From Pedobacter sp. AK013 (GTDB taxonomy: Bacteria; Bacteroidota; Bacteroidia; Sphingobacteriales; Sphingobacteriaceae), in NCBI RefSeq assembly GCF_014205835.1, contig NZ_JACHCQ010000013.1, positions 62,001-126,000 of the forward strand: DNA of 64,000 nucleotides, given 5' to 3'. Within the stretch, counting starts at the first letter, position 1. Each line of letters begins with the position of its first letter. The notes beneath the pieces were generated by a model. That model ran no database searches and had not been told where the DNA came from. It saw nothing but the letters and a program-made list of their open reading frames with translations. Below, in pieces: positions 51,974 to 60,588 of this stretch. A program made the translations under genes and the position numbers.

Positions 51974-52009
51974 AAAACAGCCGGTGTATTTTATTACATC
52001 GGCTGTTTT
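51974..52009 (+). terminator. Terminator of the efflux operon
   Basis: AAAACAGCCGGTGTA and TACATCGGCTGTTTT form a stem with one G-U-type mismatch, ending in T-rich sequence, 38 bp past the MFS stop. A 63-codon ORF reading across it is rejected. Confidence 0.85.
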
Positions 52010-52197
52010 AACCCAAAAAATTAACAATCAATGCAATGCCCTTAAACATTGCAAATGTTCTTACTTAACCACATCGTGGCCAAATAAGATTCTAAAATTA
52101 AAATTTATTCTACAATTTTCCAAATTGTAAGCCTTAGAATTTTAATACCTTATGCATTTTTTGTAGTATTACGGTATACAAAACTATTGCATAAGCC

Positions 52198-54783
52198 ATG
52201 CCCAAACTTCGTTTAACTACGCAACGAGAATCTATTTTTAACAATGAGGTAATCTCAAAATTCGAGCTATTTAACAGTTTATTTCTCACCTTGCCTTTTT
52301 ACAAAATTAAAGATACCGGAACACTGCTTCCGTTGTTTTTTAAAAGCTGTGAAGAAGGCATCGCAAACGGAGAAAAACCTGCACAGATTATCGAAGAGTT
52401 TTTTGCCAAGTATACCAGTTATACCGAGCGAAAGGATATTGTTGACCTGCTTTTCCGTTTTATCCAGTATATCGAACGTCAGGTGGTACTTTTTGATGCC
52501 GTAGAAGACGCTTCTTTTACCAAGTTAAATACTACTGATGAGCAGAGTACATTGGCATTTATTTTAAAGAAGAATGCAGATAACAAACCAATGTTATCGA
52601 AAATTGAGAAATTGATTGACGAACTTTCGCTTCGCTTGGTTTTAACCGCACATCCAACCCAATTTTATCCTGGAAGTGTATTGGCCATTATTACCGATTT
52701 AACCAAGGCCATTAGGGATAACGATCTTACCTCGATGAACTCGCTGTTACAGCAACTAGGTAAAACGCCATTTTTCAATAAAAAATCGCCAACACCGGTT
52801 GATGAGGCCTTAAACCTGGCTTGGTTTTTAGAAAATACTTTTTATTTTGCTGCGGCCAATATTCAGGAAGAAATAGATCAGAACCTGGATGAATACAATC
52901 TGGAAACCAAGAAAATTTTAGAACTGGGTTTCTGGCCAGGGGGAGATAGGGATGGAAATCCAAATATCCATGCCGATACGACCTTAGAAGTTTCTAAAAT
53001 GTTGCGACAGATCCTTTTCCGCTGTTACTACCGCGATTTTAGGGTAATTAAACGCCGCATCACTTTTAGAGGTGTTGAAGAAAATATTGCAAAACTGCAC
53101 GATGTACTGTATTTAAATGCCTTCGATCAAACTTGCGAGCTTCATGATATTTCTAGTGAACTTAAAGAAAACCTGAACCAGATTAAAGATACACTGTTGG
53201 CAGAACACGAAGGGCTGTTTGTTGATCTGGTTAATGATCTGATCCGCAAAATAGATTTATACGGTAATTACTTTGCGTCGTTAGATATCCGTCAGGATAG
53301 CCGTGTGCTGCGAAATGTGCATGCCTATTGCCGAGCCAATAAGCCAATTTCTTCATTATATCCTGCTGATTATGATAAACTTTCGGAAGCAGAGAAATTA
53401 ACTTTGATTTCTTTCAAAGAAGCCACCATTGTATACGCGAGTGAGGCCGATGCCTTGATAAAAGATACGATTGAGGTAATTAAAGAAATTAAAGGTATTC
53501 AAAAGCGCAATGGCGAAAAAGCCTGTCATCGTTTTATTATCAGTAATTGCCAGCAGGCGAGTGATATCCTTCAGTTGATTGAGCTTTTCTTATGGAACGG
53601 ATGGAGCAAAGATTCGTTAACGATTGATTTTGTGCCGCTTTTCGAAACGGTAAACGACTTAAAAGGCGCTGCGGCCATTATGGAAACCTTGTATAGCAAT
53701 CCGTTTTACAAAGCACACCTAGCCAAACGAGGCAATAAACAGCATATTATGTTGGGTTATTCTGATAGTACTAAAGATGGTGGTTACTTAATGGCCAACT
53801 GGTCTATCTTTAATGGTAAAACATCTTTGTCGGCTGTTGCTGCAAACCATAATATCCAGCTGGCCTTTTTTGATGGTCGTGGTGGCCCGCCTGCACGTGG
53901 CGGAGGTAAAACACACCGTTTTTATGCTTCTATGGGTAAAGAAATTGCGAACAAGAATATGCAGTTAACCGTGCAAGGGCAAACCATCAGCTCTCAATAC
54001 GGATCGGTAGAAAGTGCAGAATTTAATATAGAGCAATTAATTAACGCCGGATTGACCTCGGGACTGAAAGAGAAACACAATATTCTTTTAGATCCTGAAA
54101 ATAAAACCCTGCTTGATGAAATGGCCGAAGAAAGTTATAAGGCTTTTGTTGATTTGCGTGAACATCCATTGTTTGTGAGTTATCTTGAAAAATTATCTCC
54201 TTTAAAACTATTATCTCAGGCGAATATTAGCAGCCGTCCGGTAAAAAGAAATGGTGGCGGAGAGATGAAGCTTGAAGATTTAAGGGCCATTAGTTTTGTT
54301 ACCGCATGGAGTATGCTGAAACAAAATGTTCCGGGTTTTTACGGAATGGGAACAGCTTTGAAAAACCAGGAAAAGGCGGGAAACTGGGATAAAGTGGCAA
54401 AAGTTTATCAGGACTCCGATTATCTGAAAACGATTGTGGATAACTGTATGATGAGTATGAGCAAATCAGACTTTACCATTACAGCGCATTTGGCTACGGA
54501 TAAGGAGTTTGGTGCTTTTTGGACCCAACTACACAACGAATTCGAATTAGCAAAGGAGATGCTTTTAAAACTCTCCGGACAGCCAACATTAATGGCTAAT
54601 TATCCGGTAGATAAAAAATCGATCGCCACACGCGAGAAAATTATTTTACCGTTGGTATTAATCCAGCATTTTGCTTTAGAGAAGCTACAGCACGACCAAA
54701 ACGAGAAAGACCAGCATGCCTTAGAAAAGCTTGCGGTAAGAACGGTATTTGGTATTGTAAATGCGGGAAGGAATTTAGCTTAA
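52198..54783 (+). CDS. ppc: Phosphoenolpyruvate carboxylase
   Basis: The anaplerotic enzyme that carboxylates PEP with bicarbonate to oxaloacetate, 861 residues, near the usual length. The essential histidine region LVLTAHPTQFYPGS has H152. FWPGGDRDGNPNIHADTT, LDIRQDSRV and MLGYSDSTKDGGYLMANW are further signatures. The glycine-rich loop reads FFDGRGGPPARGGGKTH (557-573). The histidine of the FHGRGG form found in many PEPCs is Asp559 here. The C-terminus FGIVNAGRNLA replaces the classical MRNTG. Reading frame is intact throughout. It has a dedicated terminator and no operon partners. Confidence 0.95.
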   Translation: MPKLRLTTQRESIFNNEVISKFELFNSLFLTLPFYKIKDTGTLLPLFFKSCEEGIANGEKPAQIIEEFFAKYTSYTERKDIVDLLFRFIQYIERQVVLFDAVEDASFTKLNTTDEQSTLAFILKKNADNKPMLSKIEKLIDELSLRLVLTAHPTQFYPGSVLAIITDLTKAIRDNDLTSMNSLLQQLGKTPFFNKKSPTPVDEALNLAWFLENTFYFAAANIQEEIDQNLDEYNLETKKILELGFWPGGDRDGNPNIHADTTLEVSKMLRQILFRCYYRDFRVIKRRITFRGVEENIAKLHDVLYLNAFDQTCELHDISSELKENLNQIKDTLLAEHEGLFVDLVNDLIRKIDLYGNYFASLDIRQDSRVLRNVHAYCRANKPISSLYPADYDKLSEAEKLTLISFKEATIVYASEADALIKDTIEVIKEIKGIQKRNGEKACHRFIISNCQQASDILQLIELFLWNGWSKDSLTIDFVPLFETVNDLKGAAAIMETLYSNPFYKAHLAKRGNKQHIMLGYSDSTKDGGYLMANWSIFNGKTSLSAVAANHNIQLAFFDGRGGPPARGGGKTHRFYASMGKEIANKNMQLTVQGQTISSQYGSVESAEFNIEQLINAGLTSGLKEKHNILLDPENKTLLDEMAEESYKAFVDLREHPLFVSYLEKLSPLKLLSQANISSRPVKRNGGGEMKLEDLRAISFVTAWSMLKQNVPGFYGMGTALKNQEKAGNWDKVAKVYQDSDYLKTIVDNCMMSMSKSDFTITAHLATDKEFGAFWTQLHNEFELAKEMLLKLSGQPTLMANYPVDKKSIATREKIILPLVLIQHFALEKLQHDQNEKDQHALEKLAVRTVFGIVNAGRNLA

Positions 54784-54798
54784 TACTTTCTGCCAAAT

Positions 54799-54823
54799 CT
54801 CACAGGTTTCCGAAACCTGTGAG
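54799..54823. repeat. CTCACAGGTTTC/GAAACCTGTGAG hairpin
   Basis: Perfect 12-bp arms separated by one base. The core matches the hairpin at 309-341 with two base changes per arm, so both appear to belong to one dispersed family. It sits 16 bp after the ppc stop. Confidence 0.6.
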
Positions 54824-54841
54824 GGTTAAAAAACCATATCC

Positions 54842-54869
54842 AAGGTCTGTGTCCTCACAGACCTTTTTT
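54842..54869 (+). terminator. Terminator of ppc
   Basis: Perfect 10-bp arms AAGGTCTGTG (54842-54851) and CACAGACCTT (54856-54865), tetraloop TCCT, followed by a T-run to 54869. Confidence 0.88.
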
Positions 54870-54891
54870 AATTCCCCTGTTCTTACAAACG

Positions 54892-54976
54892 GTCGTCATT
54901 TCGACCGTAGTGGAGAAATCTTTTAACCATAGTTCAAAGATTCTCCATTTTGCTGTGCTTCAGTCGAAAGGACGAC
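54892..54976. repeat. REP-like element with GTCGTCATTTCGAC arms
   Basis: GTCGTCATTTCGAC (54892-54905) pairs with GTCGAAAGGACGAC (54963-54976). Between them, GGAGAAATCTTTTAACCATA and AAAGATTCTCC form an inner stem. The right half recurs at 43621-43672. Confidence 0.75.
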
Positions 54977-55050
54977 TTTACTATTTGGACCTGCTATTAT
55001 GAAAACGGAACCTTGCTTTCCAAAAAAACAAGAATCCAAGGCCATTAAGG

Positions 55051-55072
55051 TGCTGAAATAAATTCAGCATGG
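55051..55072. repeat. TGCTGAAATAAATTCAGCA palindrome (second copy)
   Basis: One base differs from the copy at 7813-7834. Flanking GGCGAG and GGTGAT also resemble each other. Confidence 0.6.
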
Positions 55073-55096
55073 CGAGAAGTAGAAGAAATACCAAAC

Positions 55097-55134
55097 AAAA
55101 ATCCCTCGTAAATTTACATCAACGAGGGATTTTT
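55097..55134. terminator. Terminator of the peroxiredoxin operon (bidirectional)
   Basis: Perfect 13-bp arms AAAAATCCCTCGT (55097-55109) and ACGAGGGATTTTT (55122-55134) with a 12-nt loop and T-runs in both directions, 34 bp past the last gene of the minus-strand operon. Confidence 0.85.
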
Positions 55135-55167
55135 ATTTTTAAAAAGCCAGATTAAAGCTTAAGACGA

Positions 55168-55416
55168 TTATCGATCAATTGAACCCATTACTTTTTGGCC
55201 GAAAGCATTTAATGCATCTTTTTCGGCAGTACCCTCGCTTACCATTTGGTGTACTTCTAGTGCGCCGCAAATATTGGTAATCATTTCGCCTGCAACGTCA
55301 ACTTCGTGTTCGCTAACACCTCTAAATTCGCAGAATGCCTCCAAAACCTCAAGGGTTGCCTCCAGTTGTGCCGGAGAGGTATTTTGAAATAATTGTCTTA
55401 TAACCGGAATCTTCAT
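55168..55416 (-). CDS. DUF6952-type small protein
   Basis: 82 residues, predicted helical, without signal or membrane segment: PVIRQLFQNTSPAQLEATLE, AFCEFRGVSEHEVDVAGEM, TNICGALEVHQMVSEG. I recall this as DUF6952, a Bacteroidota family that accompanies peroxiredoxin and thioredoxin genes. Its ATG overlaps the thioredoxin stop by one base (TAATG), so it is translationally coupled. Two cysteines (in AFCEF and NICGA) could be redox-active. Function is unknown, but its place implies a role in peroxide handling. Confidence 0.78.
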   Translation of the reverse strand: MKIPVIRQLFQNTSPAQLEATLEVLEAFCEFRGVSEHEVDVAGEMITNICGALEVHQMVSEGTAEKDALNAFGQKVMGSIDR

Positions 55417-55724
55417 TACTTTATCTTGTTAAATAGTTCAATTAAACCTTCTGCTTTGTTGGTTTGTACCTGGTCTACCAAATTGCCGCCTTCAAAAGCT
55501 GCAAAAGTTGGTAAATTATCAACGTTTGCAAATTTGCGTGAGTTTGGAAGTTTTTCGGCATCAACAATCAAGAAAGCTACATCTTCATTTTCCGAAGCCA
55601 GTTTTTTAAACTTAGGTTTCATGATCCTGCAGTTTCCGCACCAAGATGCAGCATACTGAACCATTACCTTTGAGTTGTCGGCCAGGTATTGCTGAAGATT
55701 ATCTTCTGTTAATTCTAAAAACAT
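55416..55724 (-). CDS. Thioredoxin family protein
   Basis: A 102-residue cytoplasmic thioredoxin fold with the redox motif ASWCGNCRIMKPKF (C29, C32; CGNC instead of the common CGPC) and cis-proline loop NLPTFAAFEGG. The full fold is present with no extra domains. It lies 14 bp downstream of the peroxiredoxin gene and overlaps the DUF6952 gene, so it is most likely the dedicated reductant of that peroxiredoxin. A related role in general protein disulphide reduction is possible. Confidence 0.92.
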   Translation of the reverse strand: MFLELTEDNLQQYLADNSKVMVQYAASWCGNCRIMKPKFKKLASENEDVAFLIVDAEKLPNSRKFANVDNLPTFAAFEGGNLVDQVQTNKAEGLIELFNKIK

Positions 55725-55738
55725 AACTTTTTGTTTAA

Positions 55739-56371
<633 letters not shown>

Positions 56372-56397
56372 AATTTTTTGTCTTTAATTTTGTGCCA

Positions 56398-56428
56398 CAA
56401 AGGTAAGGCTAAAACCAGTGTGAAGCAA
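56398..56428 (-). promoter_or_regulatory. Promoter of the peroxiredoxin operon
   Basis: On the minus strand TTG (56428-56426), a 20-bp spacer and TACCTTTG (56405-56398) match both consensus elements. Transcription would begin near 56391, giving a leader of about 20 nt. Confidence 0.72.
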
Positions 56429-56588
56429 CCCTGTTTAGCTAATTGTTAATTGTATTTATTGATATGAGTATAGATGAAAACTATACTGAGTGAGAAAAAG
56501 TATAGTGTGGTTCTATTTCTTTTCTTTGCTGTCATGTTGTGTGACGAAACACCTGTTTAACAGACAAAGACATTTCATATAAAAAGGT

Positions 56589-56683
56589 CGTCATTGCGAG
56601 GCACGAAGCAATCTTAAAGCGCTCGCTAGTAGCTATTGTTGTAAGATTGCTTCTTCGGCTGAAAAAGCCTCCTCGCAATGACG
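56589..56683. repeat. REP-like element (CGTCATTGCGAGG family)
   Basis: The outer arms CGTCATTGCGAGG and CCTCGCAATGACG are near-perfect over about 13 bp, and inner segments GAAGCAATCTTA and TAAGATTGCTTC pair perfectly. The centre is GC-richer than its surroundings. This CGTCATTGCGAGG-type repeat is common between genes in many Bacteroidota. Confidence 0.85.
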
Positions 56684-56700
56684 AATTATTTGCGGGGATG

Positions 56701-59085
56701 TTATTTCTTCAACGTATTCTCATACAGTTTAAATATCCTTTTATACTCATCGGTCCAGCTGCTTGGCTCAATAAAACCGTGGTCTTCTACCGGGTAAACG
56801 GCAAGCTCCCAATTGTTTTTGCCTAACTCTATAAAGCGTTGAGTAATACGAATAATATCCTGAAAATGAACATTCACATCAACCATTCCATGCGCCATTA
56901 AAAGGTTGCCCTTTAACTTATCGGCGAAATAAATAGGAGAGCTTCTTTTGTATGCAATTGGGTCGTTAAACGGTTCGTTTAAAATATTCGAAGTATAACC
57001 GTGGTTGTAATGCGCCCAATCGGTAACCGAACGTAAAGCGGCACCACTGGTAAAAACATCTGATTCGTTAAACATCGCCATTAGGGTGATAAACCCGCCA
57101 TATGAGCCACCATATAAGCCAACATGCTGCGGGTTAACGCCATATTTCTCCACTAAAAACTTAACGCCATCTGCCTGATCGGTTAAATCTTTTCCACCCA
57201 TATGGCGGTAAATGCCTGTACGGTGATCGCGGCCATAACCAGAACTTCCGGTATAATCAATATCAATTACAGTGTAACCATTATCAGCCAGTAAATTATT
57301 GAACATAAACTCGCGGAAGTAAGTACTCCAGCCAAAGTGAACGTTTTGAAGATAGCCTGCGCCATGAACAAAGACTACAGCGGGATGGTTAGGATGTGGA
57401 TTATCCGATTTATAAACTCTTGCATAAACATCAGCGCCATAACGGTTTTTAAAGCTTACCATATCTGGCTGACGCCATTTGTAAGAATTAAATTCAGCAG
57501 AGGTAGACTGTGTAATTTTTTCGGCTTTGGCACCAACCTTATTTGGTTGAAGATATAATTCTCCGGGTTTATCCATAAAGGAGTAATTAATGGCAATATA
57601 TTTCTCGTCAGGAGAGAGCGTAATTTCATTTAAACCTTTCATGGTGGTAATCTGCACGGGTTCGCCACCATTAACACCGATTTTAAAGAAATTGGTAATA
57701 CCAGGATGCTCTTTGTTTGCTTTAAAATAAAAGGTGCTTTTATCTTTCGATAATTGAACCGACTGTACTTCCCATTTACCCGAAGTAAGCTGTTTCTTGT
57801 CGCCAGAGGCAATATTGGCAATATAAAGATGCGAATATCCGGTAGCTTCGCTTTGGTAATAAAAACGGTTGTTATCTATCCATCCGGTGTTACCCTGGTA
57901 AAAGCCACTAATACCAGGACCGCCAATCCAGGCTTCATCGCGCTGACGGTCTATTAAAGAAAATTTGCCAGTTAAAGCATCTAGTTTTAAAATCCAGCGG
58001 TCTTTATTGTCAGTAGATGTTGCCACAACAATTGCCGTACTTCCGTTATCATTCCAAAGCGGGCCAAAGAAATTTACAGGCCTATCGGCGTTTTTCTTTT
58101 TTAAGGTGTCGAGTTCTTTCGGATAATCTTTCAGGTAATCGGGCAGATCTTTTATACCTGTAATAGTTGCTGTTTGAATGGTGTATAATGTATCTCTTTG
58201 GGTATCGTATATAAAGCCCTGTGAGATATTTTCGTTTTCTCCAACTTTAGTTCTCCCGGGAATATCTTCCGTATAACCCGAAGATGTGATATAGTTTGGA
58301 ACAATGGTGCCGTGGTTATTCTGTGCCGGTGTGGTGAGCTTATAAGTGATAAAACGCCCGTCTGGACTAATGATTACTCCGTTTAAAAATTTATCATCGG
58401 TGTAAAGTTCTTTTAATGGTTTTGTATCCCCTGCGGTTACACCTGAACGGCCTCTTCCAGCCCGGGAACCATTTCTGGTTTCAGCATTTCTCTTTTTGAT
58501 GATATCAAACAGTTCGGTCTGCTGTGCTTTCAACCATTTATCCTGCTCGGTAACAGGTTTGGTTTCCGGCCTTCCGGCTTTTTTGCCTTTGATAAAATTG
58601 GTAAGCTGTTTGGTTTCAGCCGATTTCAGATCAACCTCGAATAAATTATCACCCAATTGATAAACGACATTTCCATTGGTTAAAAAAACAGGGTTGCTTT
58701 CCCGCTCTTGTGTACTGGTTAGCCTGATTTCTTTATTGCTTTTAAAATTCTGTAAGTAGATATCGCCGCTTTTTTCGATTAAACCAAGCGAGCGGTCGAT
58801 ATTATAGGTATAGTTTAAACTTAATAGTTTTTCGTCTTCCTTTTCTGCTGCTTTAACGGGTTTGGTAGATGTTACCGAAACTTTGAATAATTCTTCTTTA
58901 GCCTTATTTTCGGGATTCCAGTTGAAATAAAGGGTTTTGCTATCTGCAGTCCAACGGAAATTGGTTGGTGCAACGCCCATCCACTTTGAATCGCGCATTA
59001 TTTTTTCGACGGTTAAGGGCGCTAGTTGTTGCGCGAAAGTATATTTGCCTGTGCAAAGCAAAAGGAAAAGTAAATATTTCTTCAT
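56701..59085 (-). CDS. S9 family prolyl oligopeptidase / dipeptidyl-peptidase-like peptidase
   Basis: 794 residues from the ATG at 59085 (MKKYLLFLLL), which starts a signal peptide ending at FAQQ; an ATG seven codons earlier lacks that advantage. The N-terminal 500 residues form a beta-propeller with repeats such as SKTLYFNWNPENKA and STFYFKANKEHPG. The C-terminal alpha/beta-hydrolase domain has the catalytic serine in GLYGGSYGGFITL (about S660), the aspartate in MAHGMVDVNVHF (about 735) and the histidine in YPVEDHGF (about 764). It is a periplasmic serine exopeptidase or oligopeptidase, likely cutting after proline or alanine. It stands alone. Confidence 0.93.
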   Translation of the reverse strand: MKKYLLFLLLCTGKYTFAQQLAPLTVEKIMRDSKWMGVAPTNFRWTADSKTLYFNWNPENKAKEELFKVSVTSTKPVKAAEKEDEKLLSLNYTYNIDRSLGLIEKSGDIYLQNFKSNKEIRLTSTQERESNPVFLTNGNVVYQLGDNLFEVDLKSAETKQLTNFIKGKKAGRPETKPVTEQDKWLKAQQTELFDIIKKRNAETRNGSRAGRGRSGVTAGDTKPLKELYTDDKFLNGVIISPDGRFITYKLTTPAQNNHGTIVPNYITSSGYTEDIPGRTKVGENENISQGFIYDTQRDTLYTIQTATITGIKDLPDYLKDYPKELDTLKKKNADRPVNFFGPLWNDNGSTAIVVATSTDNKDRWILKLDALTGKFSLIDRQRDEAWIGGPGISGFYQGNTGWIDNNRFYYQSEATGYSHLYIANIASGDKKQLTSGKWEVQSVQLSKDKSTFYFKANKEHPGITNFFKIGVNGGEPVQITTMKGLNEITLSPDEKYIAINYSFMDKPGELYLQPNKVGAKAEKITQSTSAEFNSYKWRQPDMVSFKNRYGADVYARVYKSDNPHPNHPAVVFVHGAGYLQNVHFGWSTYFREFMFNNLLADNGYTVIDIDYTGSSGYGRDHRTGIYRHMGGKDLTDQADGVKFLVEKYGVNPQHVGLYGGSYGGFITLMAMFNESDVFTSGAALRSVTDWAHYNHGYTSNILNEPFNDPIAYKRSSPIYFADKLKGNLLMAHGMVDVNVHFQDIIRITQRFIELGKNNWELAVYPVEDHGFIEPSSWTDEYKRIFKLYENTLKK

Positions 59086-59235
59086 GAATTTTAGGTTTGG
59101 ATGCAATTTAGGTAAAGCGCTACCTAATTTTAAAAGGAAATGGAAATGTTACAACACCTCAGCCATAAGTTAACACAGATAAAAAGGATGAATACAGATG
59201 AAATTTGAAATTATATACTTAAATCTGTGGTTATA

Positions 59236-60423
59236 CTAGCGGATTACCCTGCCCGTTTTATCTACATTTACATCATCGAAAGGCTTTAGGTACTCGTTGA
59301 TGATTATCGCAAATTCTCTTCTGGTTAATACTTTTTTAAGATCGTATTTAGAAGTAAACTTGTAATTTTTGCTCCACTTTTTTTGCAGTTCGGTTTTGAT
59401 TGCCTCAACCGATTTATTGCCGACATAACAAACCATCGCAATGGTGTTTTCTAAATTAATGGGGATATTCTGGTGGTCATCAAACCAGATCTGGGCTTTA
59501 TAATAATAATCTTTGATCGGCTGCTTAATTTCATCGTAAGTAATCTCTTTTTCAGGGTTGAAATAGGCTTTATCTTGCCTTATTTCTGCCTTAAGAATGC
59601 CGGTTACACCAACCTTCTGAATGGCCAGCCAATTAGAATCAACCACTTTTACATCTTCAAAAGGCATTAATGCGTGTTTATAACTCAATAGTTCGCCCTG
59701 AATCCTTTTTAGGTTCGATAAACTGGTTTTTGTGTCGAAAAAAGCGGCATAAGCAGCGGTTGCTCCGGCGGCAGGGCCAACTTCGAACTGATCAGCAGAA
59801 ATATATAAAAGGTTTTCCTGATTTGGGATGAGTAAGCTGTATAAAGATAAAAAATTGGCACCTCTGGACGAAACACTTGCTACTGTTGTTCTATACAGGT
59901 TTTCATTATAATTTAATTGATTTGAAGGCGCAGGATTTAAGCTTGCAATTTTTAATGCAGTCATTAACTTTTCCGGACTGTCGGCCATAATCAGAACTTT
60001 TGTCTTGATATATATATCTTTAGTGAGTTTCACTTCCCAGCTACTACCTGATCGTTTAATTTCAATGTAAGGCGTATTATTGATCACATTTAATAGCAGC
60101 GTGCTATCAACTGTTACTTTTGTCGGCTTCTTTTTATCGGGTTTTGGTTTAGGGGCCGCTAAGCTTTTTGCGTTTTCGATTTCCCTTTTTAGAAAGGCCT
60201 GATAGAAATTTGCCGCTGTTTTGGGCTTGCCTTCAGAAACTTTATTAAGATCGAGCTGTTCCTTTTGTGTGAGTAAAATGGTTTTAACACCAGATTTAAA
60301 TGATTGAAAAGATGCAGTATACGCGGCATCACCACTGCCAATAACCAGTACATCTGTTTTTAAGGTTTGGGCATGTATAACAACAGGAATTACGAATGCA
60401 AAAACAAAAAACAATCTTTTCAT
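59236..60423 (-). CDS. Secreted FAD-dependent-oxidoreductase-like protein
   Basis: 395 residues with signal peptide ending IHAQT. A Rossmann-like start DVLVIGSGDAAYTASFQSF (about 24-42) resembles the FAD_oxidored group, but the third glycine of GxGxxG is alanine, and a lysine/proline-rich insertion (APKPKPDKKKPTKV) follows. VGPAAGATAAYAAFFDTK (about 220-237) matches the second FAD-side block of that group. The C-terminal 90 residues are helical and end in an acidic DDVNVDKTGR. Whether it still binds FAD is uncertain. No linked partner genes. Family call is moderate. Confidence 0.65.
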   Translation of the reverse strand: MKRLFFVFAFVIPVVIHAQTLKTDVLVIGSGDAAYTASFQSFKSGVKTILLTQKEQLDLNKVSEGKPKTAANFYQAFLKREIENAKSLAAPKPKPDKKKPTKVTVDSTLLLNVINNTPYIEIKRSGSSWEVKLTKDIYIKTKVLIMADSPEKLMTALKIASLNPAPSNQLNYNENLYRTTVASVSSRGANFLSLYSLLIPNQENLLYISADQFEVGPAAGATAAYAAFFDTKTSLSNLKRIQGELLSYKHALMPFEDVKVVDSNWLAIQKVGVTGILKAEIRQDKAYFNPEKEITYDEIKQPIKDYYYKAQIWFDDHQNIPINLENTIAMVCYVGNKSVEAIKTELQKKWSKNYKFTSKYDLKKVLTRREFAIIINEYLKPFDDVNVDKTGRVIR

Positions 60424-60588
60424 CTGTGAATATTAAAATTTACTGCAATATGCTTTAAATGAATGAACTTTTAATGAAATGGATGCATTTTAACTAAATT
60501 TAACGCATAACTTAGATAGGCTTTTTAAGCTTATTTCAAAGAGAGACAGTCAAAAATCTTTCGACGAGTTCAGGAGGATGCAAACTAA

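Larger units (their letters stand above)
54784..55167. other. Repeat-filled gap after ppc
   Basis: A 384-bp intergenic stretch made almost wholly of palindromes: a CTCACAGGTTTC hairpin, the ppc terminator, a REP-like element, a TGCTGAAATAAATTCAGCA palindrome and a bidirectional terminator (each listed). It contains no ORF or RNA gene. It lies between convergent transcripts. Confidence 0.7.
56372..56700. other. Gap upstream of the peroxiredoxin operon
   Basis: 329 bp holding the peroxiredoxin promoter (56398-56428), about 150 bp of plain AT-rich sequence and a REP-like element (56589-56683) next to the end of the S9 peptidase gene. No ORF or RNA gene is seen. Confidence 0.6.

Noticed and set aside
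51939..52130. 63-codon plus-strand ORF after the efflux operon
   Set aside because: It spans the terminator hairpin and has no recognisable protein features.
54784..55167. Possible CRISPR array because of repeated short sequences
   Set aside because: The repeats are palindromes of different families without regular spacing or unique spacers, and no cas genes are present.
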